Below are positions 36,483 to 45,662 of a stretch of DNA of 64,000 bases, piece after piece (the stretch's first letter is position 1; every line of letters begins with the position of its first letter). The position numbers and the translations under genes were made by a program. The stretch comes from DATAGF01 sp963834875. Its GTDB lineage: Bacteria > Actinomycetota > Thermoleophilia > Miltoncostaeales > Miltoncostaeaceae. The DNA lies in contig CAWIDG010000001.1 in assembly GCA_963834875.1 (NCBI GenBank), forward strand, positions 1-64,000, in the 5' to 3' direction. The notes below the pieces were generated by a model. That model saw nothing but the letters and a program-made list of their open reading frames with translations. It had not been told where the DNA came from and made no database searches.

Positions 36483-37693
36483 CCGGCGATCAGCCCGGTC
36501 AGGTACATGATCGCGATGCCGGCCAGGAAGCCGCCGACGACCCAGCCGGACCCAAGGCCACCGGGGGCGCGCCGGGCGACATAGCGCCCGACCTCGACAA
36601 CCACCTGCAGCGCCGCGCCCACCGCGATCGAGAAGAACAGGACGGCCAGCACCTCGTTGGTGATGAAGCCGCCGATCCATGCGCCGAGGATGGCGGGCGC
36701 CCCCGCGATCAGGGCGAGCGCGGCCAGGCGGCCGAGCCCCACCCGGCGCCCCTCGGCGAGCGGCGCCGCGATGCCGAGCCCCTCGGTGACGTTGTGCACC
36801 ATGAAGCCGACGATCAGGAACGAGCCCAGCGCGAGCTCGCCGAGGGCGAACGACGAGCCGATGGCGAGACCCTCGCCCAGGTTGTGGAGCCCGATGCCGA
36901 CGGCGACCATGGTCGCCAGGGCGACGCCCGCGAGCGGCCCGCCGCCGGCCACGTCCGGCCTGCGGGCGGAGAGCCGCTGGGCGACCCAGGAGAGCCCGAG
37001 GTAGCTCGCCGCGACCCCGAGCACGACCAGGCCGGTGCCGCCGAGGGCGCTCGGCAGGGCGGCCTGGAGCTCCAGGGCCTCCGCGAGGGCGTCGAACGCC
37101 AGGAAGGTGAGCAGCCCGGCGGTCAGCGCCATGAACGCGGCCAGCCAGCGGGCGTCGGCCTGGCGCAGGGCCGGCAGCCAGAGCATCCCGAGCGCGACCG
37201 GCACCACCCCCACGAGCAGGCCGATCAGGGCGTACCCGGCGACGCTCGACCCGCTTGCCCCGGGAGTCTCCACCGCGGCCGGCACCTCCTCGACGGTCTG
37301 GATGCCGGTCGAGCTGGTGACCCCCACCGTGTACGGGTCGTCCTCGACCCAGTCGAACGGGACCTCGATCGTCGCCGACCGCAGCCGCCCCAGGGTCGTG
37401 GGCCCGTCGACCGCGAACGGCACGATGGCGTCGTCGACCGTCACCGAGGCGATGGTGATGTCCTCGGGCTGGGGGTTGCGCACGTGGATCCGGATCTCGC
37501 CGGGCTGGAACTCGACCCGCCGGACGTCCAGCTCGTCGGCCGGCGGCGGGTTCGCGCCCACCAGCCCCGTGAGCGAGCTGCCCGATGAGACGAAGGCGGC
37601 GGCGACCACGACGAGCAGCACGATCGGCACCAGGGCGAGGAGCCGAGGCGCCCACGATCCGCCGCGCCGGATGGGGGCCGAGTCCGTCGTCAC
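36479..37693 (-). CDS. ZIP-family metal transporter with N-terminal extracytoplasmic domain
   Basis: 404 residues. One N-terminal membrane segment (LLALVPIVLLVVVAAAFV) anchors an Ig-like extracytoplasmic domain of about 110 residues (VRRVEFQPGEIRIHVRNPQP). A ZIP permease core of about eight helices follows, with the metal-site helices GIGLHNLGEGLAIG and FMVHNVTEGLGIA. It probably imports or exports a divalent metal. ATG 37693 follows the oxidase stop by one base. The cupredoxin-like front domain is unusual for ZIP proteins and may receive metal from its neighbours. Confidence 0.8.
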   Translation of the reverse strand: MTTDSAPIRRGGSWAPRLLALVPIVLLVVVAAAFVSSGSSLTGLVGANPPPADELDVRRVEFQPGEIRIHVRNPQPEDITIASVTVDDAIVPFAVDGPTTLGRLRSATIEVPFDWVEDDPYTVGVTSSTGIQTVEEVPAAVETPGASGSSVAGYALIGLLVGVVPVALGMLWLPALRQADARWLAAFMALTAGLLTFLAFDALAEALELQAALPSALGGTGLVVLGVAASYLGLSWVAQRLSARRPDVAGGGPLAGVALATMVAVGIGLHNLGEGLAIGSSFALGELALGSFLIVGFMVHNVTEGLGIAAPLAEGRRVGLGRLAALALIAGAPAILGAWIGGFITNEVLAVLFFSIAVGAALQVVVEVGRYVARRAPGGLGSGWVVGGFLAGIAIMYLTGLIAG

Positions 37694-37694
37694 G

Positions 37695-38699
37695 TCAATC
37701 GTCCACCACGTCGAAGAACCCCATCCAGCCGAGCTCGGCGAACTCGGACTGGTGGGCGTGGAACATGAACCGCCCGGCGTGGTGCCAGTCGATCTCGACG
37801 ATCCCGCGCTCGCCCTGGCACTGCATCACCGTGTCCGTGTACTCGAAGTGGTCGGTGCTGCCGGTGCGGTAGTAGCGGAAGAACTCGCCGTGCAGGTGGA
37901 ACGAGTTGATCGGGTCGAACTCGGTGAGGTTCGCCAGGTAGATCCGCAGGGTCTCCGAGCGGCGCACGCGGATGGGGTACTTCGCGTAGTAGAAGGCCTT
38001 GCCGTTGACGGTGTAGAAGTTGTTCTCGCCGTCGCCGTCGGTGTCGAAGCCGTTCATCACCATCACGAGCTCGCGCGCCGGCCGCCGCGGCTCGGGCGGG
38101 TCGATGATGAAGGCGCCGTAGAGGCCCTTGTGGATGTGCTTCTTCAGCGGCGTCGAATGACAGTGGTAGAGCTGCATGCCGTGGGGACGCGCCGGGAAGC
38201 GGTAGGTGAACGAGCGCCCGGGGTCCACGACCTCGAACACGCCGTCCATGTCGGCGGGGTGGATCCCGTGGAAGTGGATCGTGTGCGGGTGCGAGCCGGC
38301 GTTGGTGAACCGCACCTCGAGCAGATCGTCCTCGGTCGCCCGGATCACCGGCCCGGGGACGGTGCCGTTGTAGGCCCAGGCGGGGAAGAACACGCCCTGC
38401 GCCACCTCGACCTCGCGGTCAACCGCGGAGATCTCGTAGCGGCGCACCCGCCCGGGGGAGTGGGGGAGCGCGGGCGGCGGGGTCAGGAGCGCGTCGAGGT
38501 CGCGCGGCCCGCCGGGGGCGGGGACCTCCGCGCCGATCATCGCCGCGTGGCCGTGGGCGGCCTCGTGCGGCGCGGCCTCTGTCGCGCCGGAGCGCCCGCC
38601 GAGCGCCGGCGCGGCCGCGATCCCGGCCATCGGCACGGCCGCGATGATGGGCGCCGCCCCGGCGAGCACCTGGCGGCGAGTCAGTCCCTTCCTAGACAC
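37695..38699 (-). CDS. Tat-exported two-domain multicopper oxidase
   Basis: 334 residues from GTG 38699. Twin-arginine-type signal GLTRRQVLAGAAPIIAAVP. All copper-ligand clusters are present: HFHGIHPADMDG, YHCHSTPLKKHIHKGLYG, NSFHLHGEFF and FMFHAHQSEFAELGW. Two cupredoxin domains, as in small laccases or nitrite-reductase-like oxidases. It probably oxidises Cu(I), Fe(II), Mn(II) or phenols outside the cell. First gene of a three-gene metal operon, with a recognisable promoter just upstream. Confidence 0.85.
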   Translation of the reverse strand: MSRKGLTRRQVLAGAAPIIAAVPMAGIAAAPALGGRSGATEAAPHEAAHGHAAMIGAEVPAPGGPRDLDALLTPPPALPHSPGRVRRYEISAVDREVEVAQGVFFPAWAYNGTVPGPVIRATEDDLLEVRFTNAGSHPHTIHFHGIHPADMDGVFEVVDPGRSFTYRFPARPHGMQLYHCHSTPLKKHIHKGLYGAFIIDPPEPRRPARELVMVMNGFDTDGDGENNFYTVNGKAFYYAKYPIRVRRSETLRIYLANLTEFDPINSFHLHGEFFRYYRTGSTDHFEYTDTVMQCQGERGIVEIDWHHAGRFMFHAHQSEFAELGWMGFFDVVDD

Positions 38700-38705
38700 G
38701 GCCAG

Positions 38706-38735
38706 GTTATAGCGTTAGCCATGGCTAGCTGGCAA
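38706..38735 (-). promoter_or_regulatory. promoter of the multicopper oxidase operon
   Basis: Read on the minus strand: TTGCCA (38735-38730), an 18-bp spacer, then TATAAC (38711-38706). Only six bases separate the -10 box from the GTG at 38699, so the transcript would begin at or next to the start codon (leaderless). This is the clearest sigma70-like promoter in the window. Confidence 0.6.
38716..38727. promoter_or_regulatory. palindromic operator TAGCCATGGCTA
   Basis: A perfect 12-bp palindrome sits inside the promoter spacer, the usual place for a repressor. Its half-site TAGCC resembles the TTAGsC core seen in DtxR-family metal repressor sites, but the identity of the regulator is inference. 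Confidence 0.5.
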
Positions 38736-38737
38736 GG

Positions 38738-39430
38738 TCAGCCGCCGCTGAGCGGCTCCTCGCGCAGCCTCGCCGCACGGGCGAGCACGTCATCCAGCAT
38801 GGCCGGCGTCAGCCGGCCCGTGGAGACGTTCTGCGGGCTCGGGTGGTAGCTGCCGAGCAGCCAGAGCGGACGAGCCCGGAGGTGCGCCTCGGCGCCGTGG
38901 CCGAAGCGCGGCCAGGGCCGCGGGGCGCCGAGCGCGCGGAGGGACGCGTCCCAGCCCACGGCGCCGAGGGTGAGCACGACGCGGGCGTTCGGGCACAGCG
39001 CGAGCTCGCGCACGAGGTAGGGGCGGCAGCGGTCGCGCTCGTCCGGCGCCGGCCGGTTGTCCGGCGGCGCGCACCGGACGGCCGCCGTCACGCGGCAGCC
39101 GCGCAGGCGCATGCCGTCGCCGAGCCCGGCCGAGCGCGGCTGCGACGCCAACCCGGCCCGGTGCAGCGCCGCGTAGAGGACGTCGCCGCTCGCGTCGCCC
39201 GTGAAGGGGCGGCCGGTGCGGTTCGCGCCGTGGGCGGAGGGGGCCAGCCCCACGAGCACCAGCCAGGGGTCGGGGTCGCCGAACCCCGGGACCGGCTTGG
39301 CCCAGTACTCCTGGTCGGCGAAGGCCCGCCGCTTCACGCGCCCCACCTCCTCCCGCCAGGCCACCAGCCGCGGGCAGGCCCGGCAGGCGACGATCTCGGC
39401 CTCCAGCTCCGTGAGCGCGCCCGCGGTCAA
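38738..39430 (-). CDS. uracil-DNA glycosylase, family 4/5 type
   Basis: 230 residues. Iron-sulfur Cys in CRACPRLVAWREE and later CAPP and LCPN. Active-site loop LVGLAPSAHGANRTGRPFTGD and the C-terminal GSYHPSPQNVSTGRL. The GLAPSAHGANRTG loop fits type 5 (UdgB) enzymes, which also remove other deaminated bases. The TTG start at 39430 overlaps the hydrolase stop (TTGA). Confidence 0.85.
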   Translation of the reverse strand: MTAGALTELEAEIVACRACPRLVAWREEVGRVKRRAFADQEYWAKPVPGFGDPDPWLVLVGLAPSAHGANRTGRPFTGDASGDVLYAALHRAGLASQPRSAGLGDGMRLRGCRVTAAVRCAPPDNRPAPDERDRCRPYLVRELALCPNARVVLTLGAVGWDASLRALGAPRPWPRFGHGAEAHLRARPLWLLGSYHPSPQNVSTGRLTPAMLDDVLARAARLREEPLSGG

Positions 39431-40131
39431 TTGGCACTCCGCGCGTGTGCCAATTGGCCAATCCCGAGGTGCGCGGCCAGGAACCCGACGGTCTCGGCGA
39501 GGACGACGGGGTCGTGCTGGAGGCTCTGGTGGCCGCCGCCCAGGGCGATGCGCAGCCGCACCGGCGGCGGCGTGCGCCCGGCCAGGGCGAAGGTCTCGCC
39601 CCAGGGCACGCGGTCGTCGCCGGTCGCGTGCCAGTAGCCGCGGGCCGTCCCGTCGGCCCGCGCGGGCGGCTCGGGCGACAGCGAGCGCGGCCAGTCGCGC
39701 CCGAGGCGCTCGGCCAGGCGGTCCGGGCGCGCCGGGCAGATCGCGACCACCGCGCGGACGCGCGGGTCGGCCCGCGCGGCGTGGAGCGCGAGCAGCCCGC
39801 CGAGCGACGACCCGCGCACGCCGAGCGGCGCGTGGCCGCGGGCGGCCAGCTCGCCCAGGCCGGCGCCGACGTCATCGGCGACGCCGCCCGCCAGCTCGCC
39901 CCCGCTGGCGCCGTGGCCGCGCAGGTCGAGCGCGAGGGCGGCCATTCCCGCGCCGGCCACCCGCGCGGCGAAGTCGGCGTGGTTCTCCTTGCGGCTCCCC
40001 AGGCCGTGGACGACGAGCACCCCCGGCGCGCCGGGCGGAGCGGTCCACAGGAGGCCCGCCAGGCCGGGCCCTCCAGGCGCCCGGAGCACGATGTCGGAGG
40101 GCGCGGACAGGCGGGGAGGATAGCCGTTCAT
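39427..40131 (-). CDS. alpha/beta hydrolase (BAAT/dienelactone-hydrolase-like)
   Basis: 234 residues from ATG 40131. VLVVHGLGSRKENHADF, LDLRGHGASGG, nucleophile elbow RGSSLGGLL, the acid in TGDDRVPWG, and the His in GGGHQSL. No signal peptide. Substrate unknown. Coupled to the uracil-DNA glycosylase by a 4-bp overlap. Its start is only 21 bp from the divergent lysA start, so promoters must overlap coding sequence. Confidence 0.75.
   Translation of the reverse strand: MNGYPPRLSAPSDIVLRAPGGPGLAGLLWTAPPGAPGVLVVHGLGSRKENHADFAARVAGAGMAALALDLRGHGASGGELAGGVADDVGAGLGELAARGHAPLGVRGSSLGGLLALHAARADPRVRAVVAICPARPDRLAERLGRDWPRSLSPEPPARADGTARGYWHATGDDRVPWGETFALAGRTPPPVRLRIALGGGHQSLQHDPVVLAETVGFLAAHLGIGQLAHARSAN
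39428..39456. repeat. 10-bp inverted repeat at a gene junction
   Basis: CAATTGGCAC (39428-39437) and GTGCCAATTG (39447-39456) are perfect arms around 9 bp. It spans the 3' end of the hydrolase gene and the TTG start of the glycosylase gene. The AT content of the arms is unusual for this genome. Confidence 0.7.
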
Positions 40132-40152
40132 CTGGTACCGTCCGCGCCTCCG

Positions 40153-41454
40153 ATGATGCCGCTCGATCAGGTGCTGCCCCCCTCGGCAGCGGTCACCCCC
40201 GAGGGGCACCTGTCGATCGGCGGGTGCGATCTCGTGGCGCTGGCCGAGGAGCACGGGACCCCGCTCGTCGTCTACGACGAGGGGGCGCTGCGCGAGGCCG
40301 CGCGGCGCTACCGGGAGGCCTTCGAGTCCCACGACCCCGACGTCGAGGTCGTCTACGCCAGCAAGGCCTACTTCGGCCTGGCGGTGCTCCGGCTCGCCCT
40401 CGAGGAGGGCCTGTCGGTGGACGTCGCCTCCGGCGGTGAGCTCTACGCCGCGCTGCGGGCCGGCTTCCCGCCGGAGCGGATCTACCTGCACGGCAACAAC
40501 AAGGACGCGGCCGAGGTCGCCGAGGCGCTCGACGCCGGCGTCGGCACGATCATCCTCGACAACCTCGACGAGATCCCGCTGATCGAGCGCGAGGCGGCGG
40601 CGCGGGGGGTCCGCCAGCGCGTGCTCGTGCGCGTGACCCCGGGCGTGGCGCCCTCGACCCACTCCTACATCGCCACCGGGCAGCTCGACTCGAAGTTCGG
40701 CTTCTCCATCGAGGGCGGCGCGGCGCGGGAGGCGGTCGAGGCGGTGCGCGGCTCGGAGGCCCTCGAGCTGGCCGGGCTGCACTGCCACATCGGCTCCCAG
40801 CTCTTCGACCTCGGCGGGTACCAGGCCGCCGCGGCGATCGTGGCGGACTTCGCGGCGACCCTGAACGGCGCGGGGCTGGGCGTGATGAACATGGGCGGCG
40901 GCCTCGGCATCGCCTACACGCGCGCCGACCGGCCGGCCGCCGTCGAGGACTACGCCGAGGCGGTCGTGGAGGCGGTCCGCGGGGAGTGGGGCCGGGTGGG
41001 CCTGCCGCAGCCCCGCATCCTGGTGGAGCCCGGCCGCTCGATCGTGGGCCGCGCCGGCGTCACCCTCTACCGCGTGGGCGGGACCAAGGTCATCCCGGAC
41101 GTGCGGACCTACGCGTCCGTGGACGGCGGCATGAGCGACCTGCTGCGGCCCATGCTGTACGGGGCCGTGTACGAGCCGCTGCTGGCCAACCGGGCCGACG
41201 CCGAGCCCACCGAGACCCTGCGGTTGGTGGGCAAGCACTGCGAGAGCGGCGACGTGCTCGTGTCCGAGGCCTCCCTGCCGCCGGTGGGCCCGGGCGACCT
41301 CGTCTGCCTGCCGGCCACGGGCGCCTACGGCGTCGCGATGGCCTCGAACTACAACGGCGTGACCCGCCCGGCCGTGGCCTTCGTGGACGGCGGGCGCGCC
41401 CGCATCGTGACCCGGCGCGAGACGTACGCGGACCTCGTCGCCCGCGACGTGTGA
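40153..41454 (+). CDS. lysA: diaminopimelate decarboxylase
   Basis: PLP enzyme for the last step of lysine synthesis. 433 residues. The cofactor Lys71 is in VVYASKAYF. Further family blocks are ASGGELYAAL, DSKFGFSI, LHCHIGSQ, GGGLGIAY, EPGRSIVG, KHCESGD and GAYGVAMASNYNG. Start ATG 40153 or 40156. First gene of a run lysA-hom-thrC-thrB-folP-like with 4- to 8-bp overlaps, so a single operon for aspartate-family amino acids. Confidence 0.95.
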   Translation: MMPLDQVLPPSAAVTPEGHLSIGGCDLVALAEEHGTPLVVYDEGALREAARRYREAFESHDPDVEVVYASKAYFGLAVLRLALEEGLSVDVASGGELYAALRAGFPPERIYLHGNNKDAAEVAEALDAGVGTIILDNLDEIPLIEREAAARGVRQRVLVRVTPGVAPSTHSYIATGQLDSKFGFSIEGGAAREAVEAVRGSEALELAGLHCHIGSQLFDLGGYQAAAAIVADFAATLNGAGLGVMNMGGGLGIAYTRADRPAAVEDYAEAVVEAVRGEWGRVGLPQPRILVEPGRSIVGRAGVTLYRVGGTKVIPDVRTYASVDGGMSDLLRPMLYGAVYEPLLANRADAEPTETLRLVGKHCESGDVLVSEASLPPVGPGDLVCLPATGAYGVAMASNYNGVTRPAVAFVDGGRARIVTRRETYADLVARDV

Positions 41455-42771
41455 GCGGGGCCCGCGCGCCGGAGCCCGCGGCGCCCGTCCGCATCGGGCT
41501 GCTGGGCTGCGGGACCGTCGGCCAGGCCGTCGTCCGCTCCCTCATCGAGCGGCGCGGACACCATCGAGCGCGCCTCGGGCCACCGGCTCCTGGTCGGGCC
41601 GGTGCTCGTGCGCGACACGGGCCGCGAGCGCGACGGGATCGATCCGGCCCTCCTCACGACCGACCCGGCGCGGGTGCTCGACGACCCCTCGGTCGCGATC
41701 GTGGTCGAGGTGATGGGCGGGGTCGAGCCGACGCTCGGCTACCTGCGGCGCGCGCTGGCGCGCGGGGCCTCGGTCGTGACGGCGAACAAGCAGCTGCTGT
41801 CGCGACACGGGCCCGAGCTGCTGCGGGCGGCGGAGGAGGCCGGCGCCGAGCTGCGCTTCGAGGCCTCCGCATGCGCCGCGATCCCGGTCATCAAGGTACT
41901 ACGCGAGTCGCTGCTGGCGGCCGAGATCGAGGCGGTGACCGGGATCGTCAACGGCACCACCAACTACATCCTCACCGAGATGGCCCGGGGCGGGACCTCC
42001 TACGCCGAGGCGCTCGCGAGCGCCCAGGCGCTCGGCTACGCCGAGGCCGACCCGGCGGAGGACGTCGGCGGGGCCGACGCGGCCGCCAAGATGGCGATCC
42101 TGGCCTCGATCGCCTTCCACTCGCGGGTGCTGATCGACGACGTCCCCTTCGAGGGCATCGACGGCCTCCAGGCCGAGGACCTCGCGCACGCCGACGCCCT
42201 GGGGTTCGTCGTCAAGCTCGTCGGGGTGGCGCGGCTCCTGAACGGGTCGGTCAGCGTGCGCGTCTACCCGGCCCTCCTGCCGCGCGGGCACCGCCTGGCC
42301 GCCATCGGCGGCCCGGACAACGCCGTGCTGATCGAATCGCGCGCGACCCGGGAGATCATGCTCGTGGGGCCCGGCGCCGGCGGCGACGAGACCGCCTCGG
42401 CCGTGCTGGCCGACATCCTGTCGGTGCTCGGGACCCACCAGGGCTCGTTCCTGCACAACGCGCTCGCCGACGCCGGCCGTCCGATCGCCCCTCCCGGGTC
42501 GGTGCCGTCGGCGTTCTACCTGCGCACCTCCGTGGTCGACCGGCCCGGGGTGCTCGCCCGCGTCGCCTCGATCTTCGCCGACGAGCAGCTGTCGATCCTG
42601 TCGGTCGTCCAGAGCGGCTCCGGCGACGAGGCTAGCCTGGTGCTGATCCTGCACGAGGGGCTCGAGGACAGCATGCAGCGTGCCGTCGCGCGCATCGGCG
42701 GCCTCGACGACGTGCGCGGCGAGCCCGTGATGCTGAGGGTGCTGGGCTCGGGCGAGGGCGGCGACCGGTGA
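41451..42771 (+). CDS. hom: homoserine dehydrogenase with ACT domain
   Basis: NAD(P)-binding GLLGCGTVGQAVV, then after a frame change near 41560 EVMGGVEPTLGYLRRAL, TANKQLLSRHG, GIVNGTTNYILTEM, LGYAEADPAEDVGG and D-A-A-K. The C-terminal ACT regulatory domain (YLRTSVVDRPGVLARVASI) suggests threonine feedback inhibition. About 440 residues. GTG 41451 overlaps the lysA stop. It reduces aspartate semialdehyde to homoserine. Confidence 0.93.
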
Positions 42772-43818
42772 CCGGCCCCGCCCTGATCGAGCGCTACCGC
42801 GACCTGCTGCCCGTGGACGGGTTGACCCCGGTCGTGTCGCTCGGCGAGGGCGCGACGCCGCTGGTGCCGCTCCACCGGCTGTCCGAGCGCCTCGGCCTCC
42901 GCGTGCTGGCCAAGCTCGAGGGCATGAACCCCACGGCGAGCTTCAAGGACCGCGGCATGACGATGGCGGTGTCGAAGGCCGTCGAGGAGGGGGCGAGCGC
43001 GGTCATCTGCGCCTCGACCGGCAACACCTCGGCCTCGGCGGCGGCCTACGCGGCCCGGGCGGGCCTCACCGCGGCGGTCGTGATCCCCGAGGGCAAGATC
43101 GCCGCGGGCAAGCTCGCCCAGGCCCTGATCCACGGGGCGCGCGTGCTCGCCCTGGAGGGCGGCTTCGACGATGCGCTGTCGGTCGTGCGGCGGCTGGTCG
43201 AGCGCCACCCCATCGCGCTCGTCAACTCGCTCAACGAGTACCGCATCGACGGGCAGCGCACGGCCGCCTTCGAGGTCTGCGACGACCTGGGCGACGCCCC
43301 GGACGCGCTCTGCATCCCCGTGGGCAACGCGGGCAACGTCAGCGCCTACTGGCTCGGCTTCCAGGCGTACCGCGAGGCCGAGCGCTCGCGCGGCCTGCCG
43401 CGCCTCTACGGCTTCCAGGCGGCCGGCGCGGCGCCGCTGGTGGAGGGGGCCCCCGTGGCGCGGCCCGAGACCGTCGCCACGGCGATCCGCATCGGGGCGC
43501 CGGCCCGCGGGGAGCAGGCCCTCGCCGCGATGCGCGAGTCGGGCGGCGGGGTGAGCGCGGTGACGGACTCCGAGATCCTGGAGGCCTACCGCCTGCTCGC
43601 GGCCGACGAGGGCGTCTTCTGCGAGCCCGCCTCGGCGGCCTCGGTCGCCGGGCTGATGGCGCGGGCCGAGTGCCGGCGACCTCGCCCCGGGCGAGACCGT
43701 GGTCTGCGTGCTGACCGGCCACGGGCTCAAGGACCCCGACACGGCGATCGTCAACTCGGAGGCCGTGCGGCGGCTGCCGGCCGACCTCGAGGCGGTCGAG
43801 GAGGCGCTCTTTGGCTGA
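42768..43818 (+). CDS. thrC: threonine synthase
   Basis: PLP-dependent. The cofactor Lys60 is in NPTASFKDRGMT, then CASTGNTSASAAAYAARAG, the phosphate-binding PVGNAGNVSAYW and CEPASAASVAGL. A frame change near 43675 restores VVCVLTGHGLKDPDTAI and the C-terminus. About 350 residues, the short actinobacterial type. GTG 42768 overlaps hom by 4 bp. Converts O-phosphohomoserine to threonine. Confidence 0.94.
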
Positions 43819-44743
43819 GCTCGAGGCCCTCACCGTCAGCGCCCCGGCCACCTCGGCGAACCTCGGACCGGGCTTCGACTGCCTGGCCGCGGCGCTCGAC
43901 CTGGGCAACGCGGTCGTCATCACGCGCCGCGCCGGGCCGCTGGAGGTGCGCGTGACCGGCGAGGGCGCCGGCGAGCTGGCCGAGGACGGCACCAACCTGG
44001 TCTGCCGCGCGCTCGCCTCGGGCCTGGGACCGCTCGACGGCCTGGCGGTCGAGTGCCGCAACCGGATCCCGCTCGGGCGCGGCCTGGGCTCGTCCTCGGC
44101 CGCCGTGTGCGCGGGCCTCGTCGCCGCGAACGCCCTCGGCGGGCTGCGCTGGACCCCGGACGAGCTGCTCGCCCGCGCCACCGAGCTCGAGGGCCACGCC
44201 GACAACGCGGCGGCCTGCATCGCCGGCGGCATCGTGGCCGTGCGGCCCGGCCCGGCCTGGGCGCCCGTGCCGGTCCCCGAGGAGCTGGCCTTCGTCGCCG
44301 TCATCCCCGAGGCGCGCACCTCGACCGACGCGGCCCGGCGGGCGCTCCCGCCGGAGGTGCCGCTGGCCGACGCCGCGGCGACCCTGGCGCACGCGGTCGG
44401 CCTCGTCCTCGCGCTGGCCGAGGGCCGCCTCGACGACCTCCCGCAGCTCCTCGAGGACCGCCTGCACGAGCCGCACCGCGCCGCGACGGTCCCGAGCATC
44501 GCCGAGCTGCGCGGGCTCGTGGGCCGCGCGGGCTGCCTGGGCGCGACGATCTCGGGCTCGGGCCCGACGGTGCTGCTCTGGTGCCGGCGCGACGACGCCG
44601 ACGCCCTGGCCGCCGAGGCCGAGCGGGCCCTTACGGCGGCGGGAGTGCCCGGGCGGGCGCGGCCCTCGCGGGTCAGCGCCGCCGGGGTGCGCGCGCGCTG
44701 GACCGGCGGCGCCGACCTGAGCCTCGCCCGGGCGGTGGGGTGA
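43811..44743 (+). CDS. thrB: homoserine kinase (GHMP family)
   Basis: 310 residues. N-terminal PATSANLGPGFDCLAAALD, the ATP-binding GHMP loop PLGRGLGSSSAAV, GHADNAAACIAGG and a C-terminal GATISGSGPTVLLW. Phosphorylates homoserine for ThrC. TTG 43811 overlaps thrC by 8 bp. Intact in one frame. Confidence 0.95.
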   Translation: MAELEALTVSAPATSANLGPGFDCLAAALDLGNAVVITRRAGPLEVRVTGEGAGELAEDGTNLVCRALASGLGPLDGLAVECRNRIPLGRGLGSSSAAVCAGLVAANALGGLRWTPDELLARATELEGHADNAAACIAGGIVAVRPGPAWAPVPVPEELAFVAVIPEARTSTDAARRALPPEVPLADAAATLAHAVGLVLALAEGRLDDLPQLLEDRLHEPHRAATVPSIAELRGLVGRAGCLGATISGSGPTVLLWCRRDDADALAAEAERALTAAGVPGRARPSRVSAAGVRARWTGGADLSLARAVG

Positions 44744-45610
44744 CGGGACGATCCCCTGCGCTGGCGCCACGCCGGCGGCGCCCTCGACTGCTCGCGGGGG
44801 CGGCTGGTGGGGATCGTCAACGCCAACCCCGACTCGTTCAGCGACGGCGGCGCCCACGCCGGCACCGAGGCCGCCGTGCGCCACGGGCTGCGTCTCGCCG
44901 AGGAGGGCGCCGACGTCGTCGAGGTCGGCGGCGAGTCGCTGCGGTTCGCGCCCCCGAGCCCGCCCGAGGTCGAGATCGAGCGGGTGGTGCCCGTGGTCGA
45001 GCGCCTCGCCGCTGACCTGGACGTGCCGGTGGCGATCGACACCTACAAGCCGCCGGTCGCGGCGGCGGCCATCGCCGCCGGCGCGGCGATCCTGAACGAC
45101 CCCACCGGGCTGCGGGAGCCCGAGATGGCGACGGTCGCGGCCGACGGCGGCGTCGGCGTCGTCGCGGCGCACTTCTTCGGCCCCCCGAAGGTGCGCCCGG
45201 CGTCCTTCCCCGAGGTCAACGTGCCCGCCGCCGTCGCCGCGTGGGCGGGCGAGCGGATCGGCTGGGCCGCCGAGCGGGGGATCCCGCCCGAGCGCCTGGT
45301 CATCGACCCGGGCATCGGCCTGGGCAAGTCGCCGCCCCAGGACCTCGACCTGCTGCGCCGGCTGGACGAGGTCGTGGCGGTGGGCCGCCCGGTGCTGGTG
45401 CCGATCTCCAACAAGAAGGTCCTGGGCGCGATCACCGGCGCGCCCGCGGCCGAGCGCCTGCCGGAGACGGCCGCCGCCCTCGTGTGGTGCCGGGCGCGGG
45501 GCGCGACCCTCTTCCGGGTCCATGAGGTCGGGTTCCTGCGCGACGCCTTGGAGGTGGCGGAGGCCCTCGTGACCGGGCGACCGAGGCGCTGGCACGACGT
45601 CGAGAAGTAG
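44740..45610 (+). CDS. dihydropteroate-synthase-like protein, divergent
   Basis: TIM-barrel DHPS family, about 290 residues. Reading WRHAGGALDCSRG then VGIVNANPDSFSDGG gives the family start (normally VNxTPDSFSDGG). Other blocks are altered: GGESLRFAPP for GGESTRPG, AIDTYKPPVA for the SVDTxKxxVA block, ILNDPTGL for IxNDVSG, and PISNKKVLGAITG for the GxSRKxFxG pABA/phosphate loop. It may be folate FolP or a paralogue with another substrate. GTG 44740 overlaps thrB; a frame change near 44752 is needed. Confidence 0.7.
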
Positions 45611-45662
45611 CCGCGCGGGTGCTAGCGTGGACCCAGGTCACCGACCCGAGGGAAGGTCGTCA

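Noticed and set aside
41540..43690. Programmed frameshifting in hom and thrC
   Set aside because: No slippery heptamer plus pseudoknot is apparent, and unrelated genes throughout the window show the same kind of break, so indel errors are simpler.
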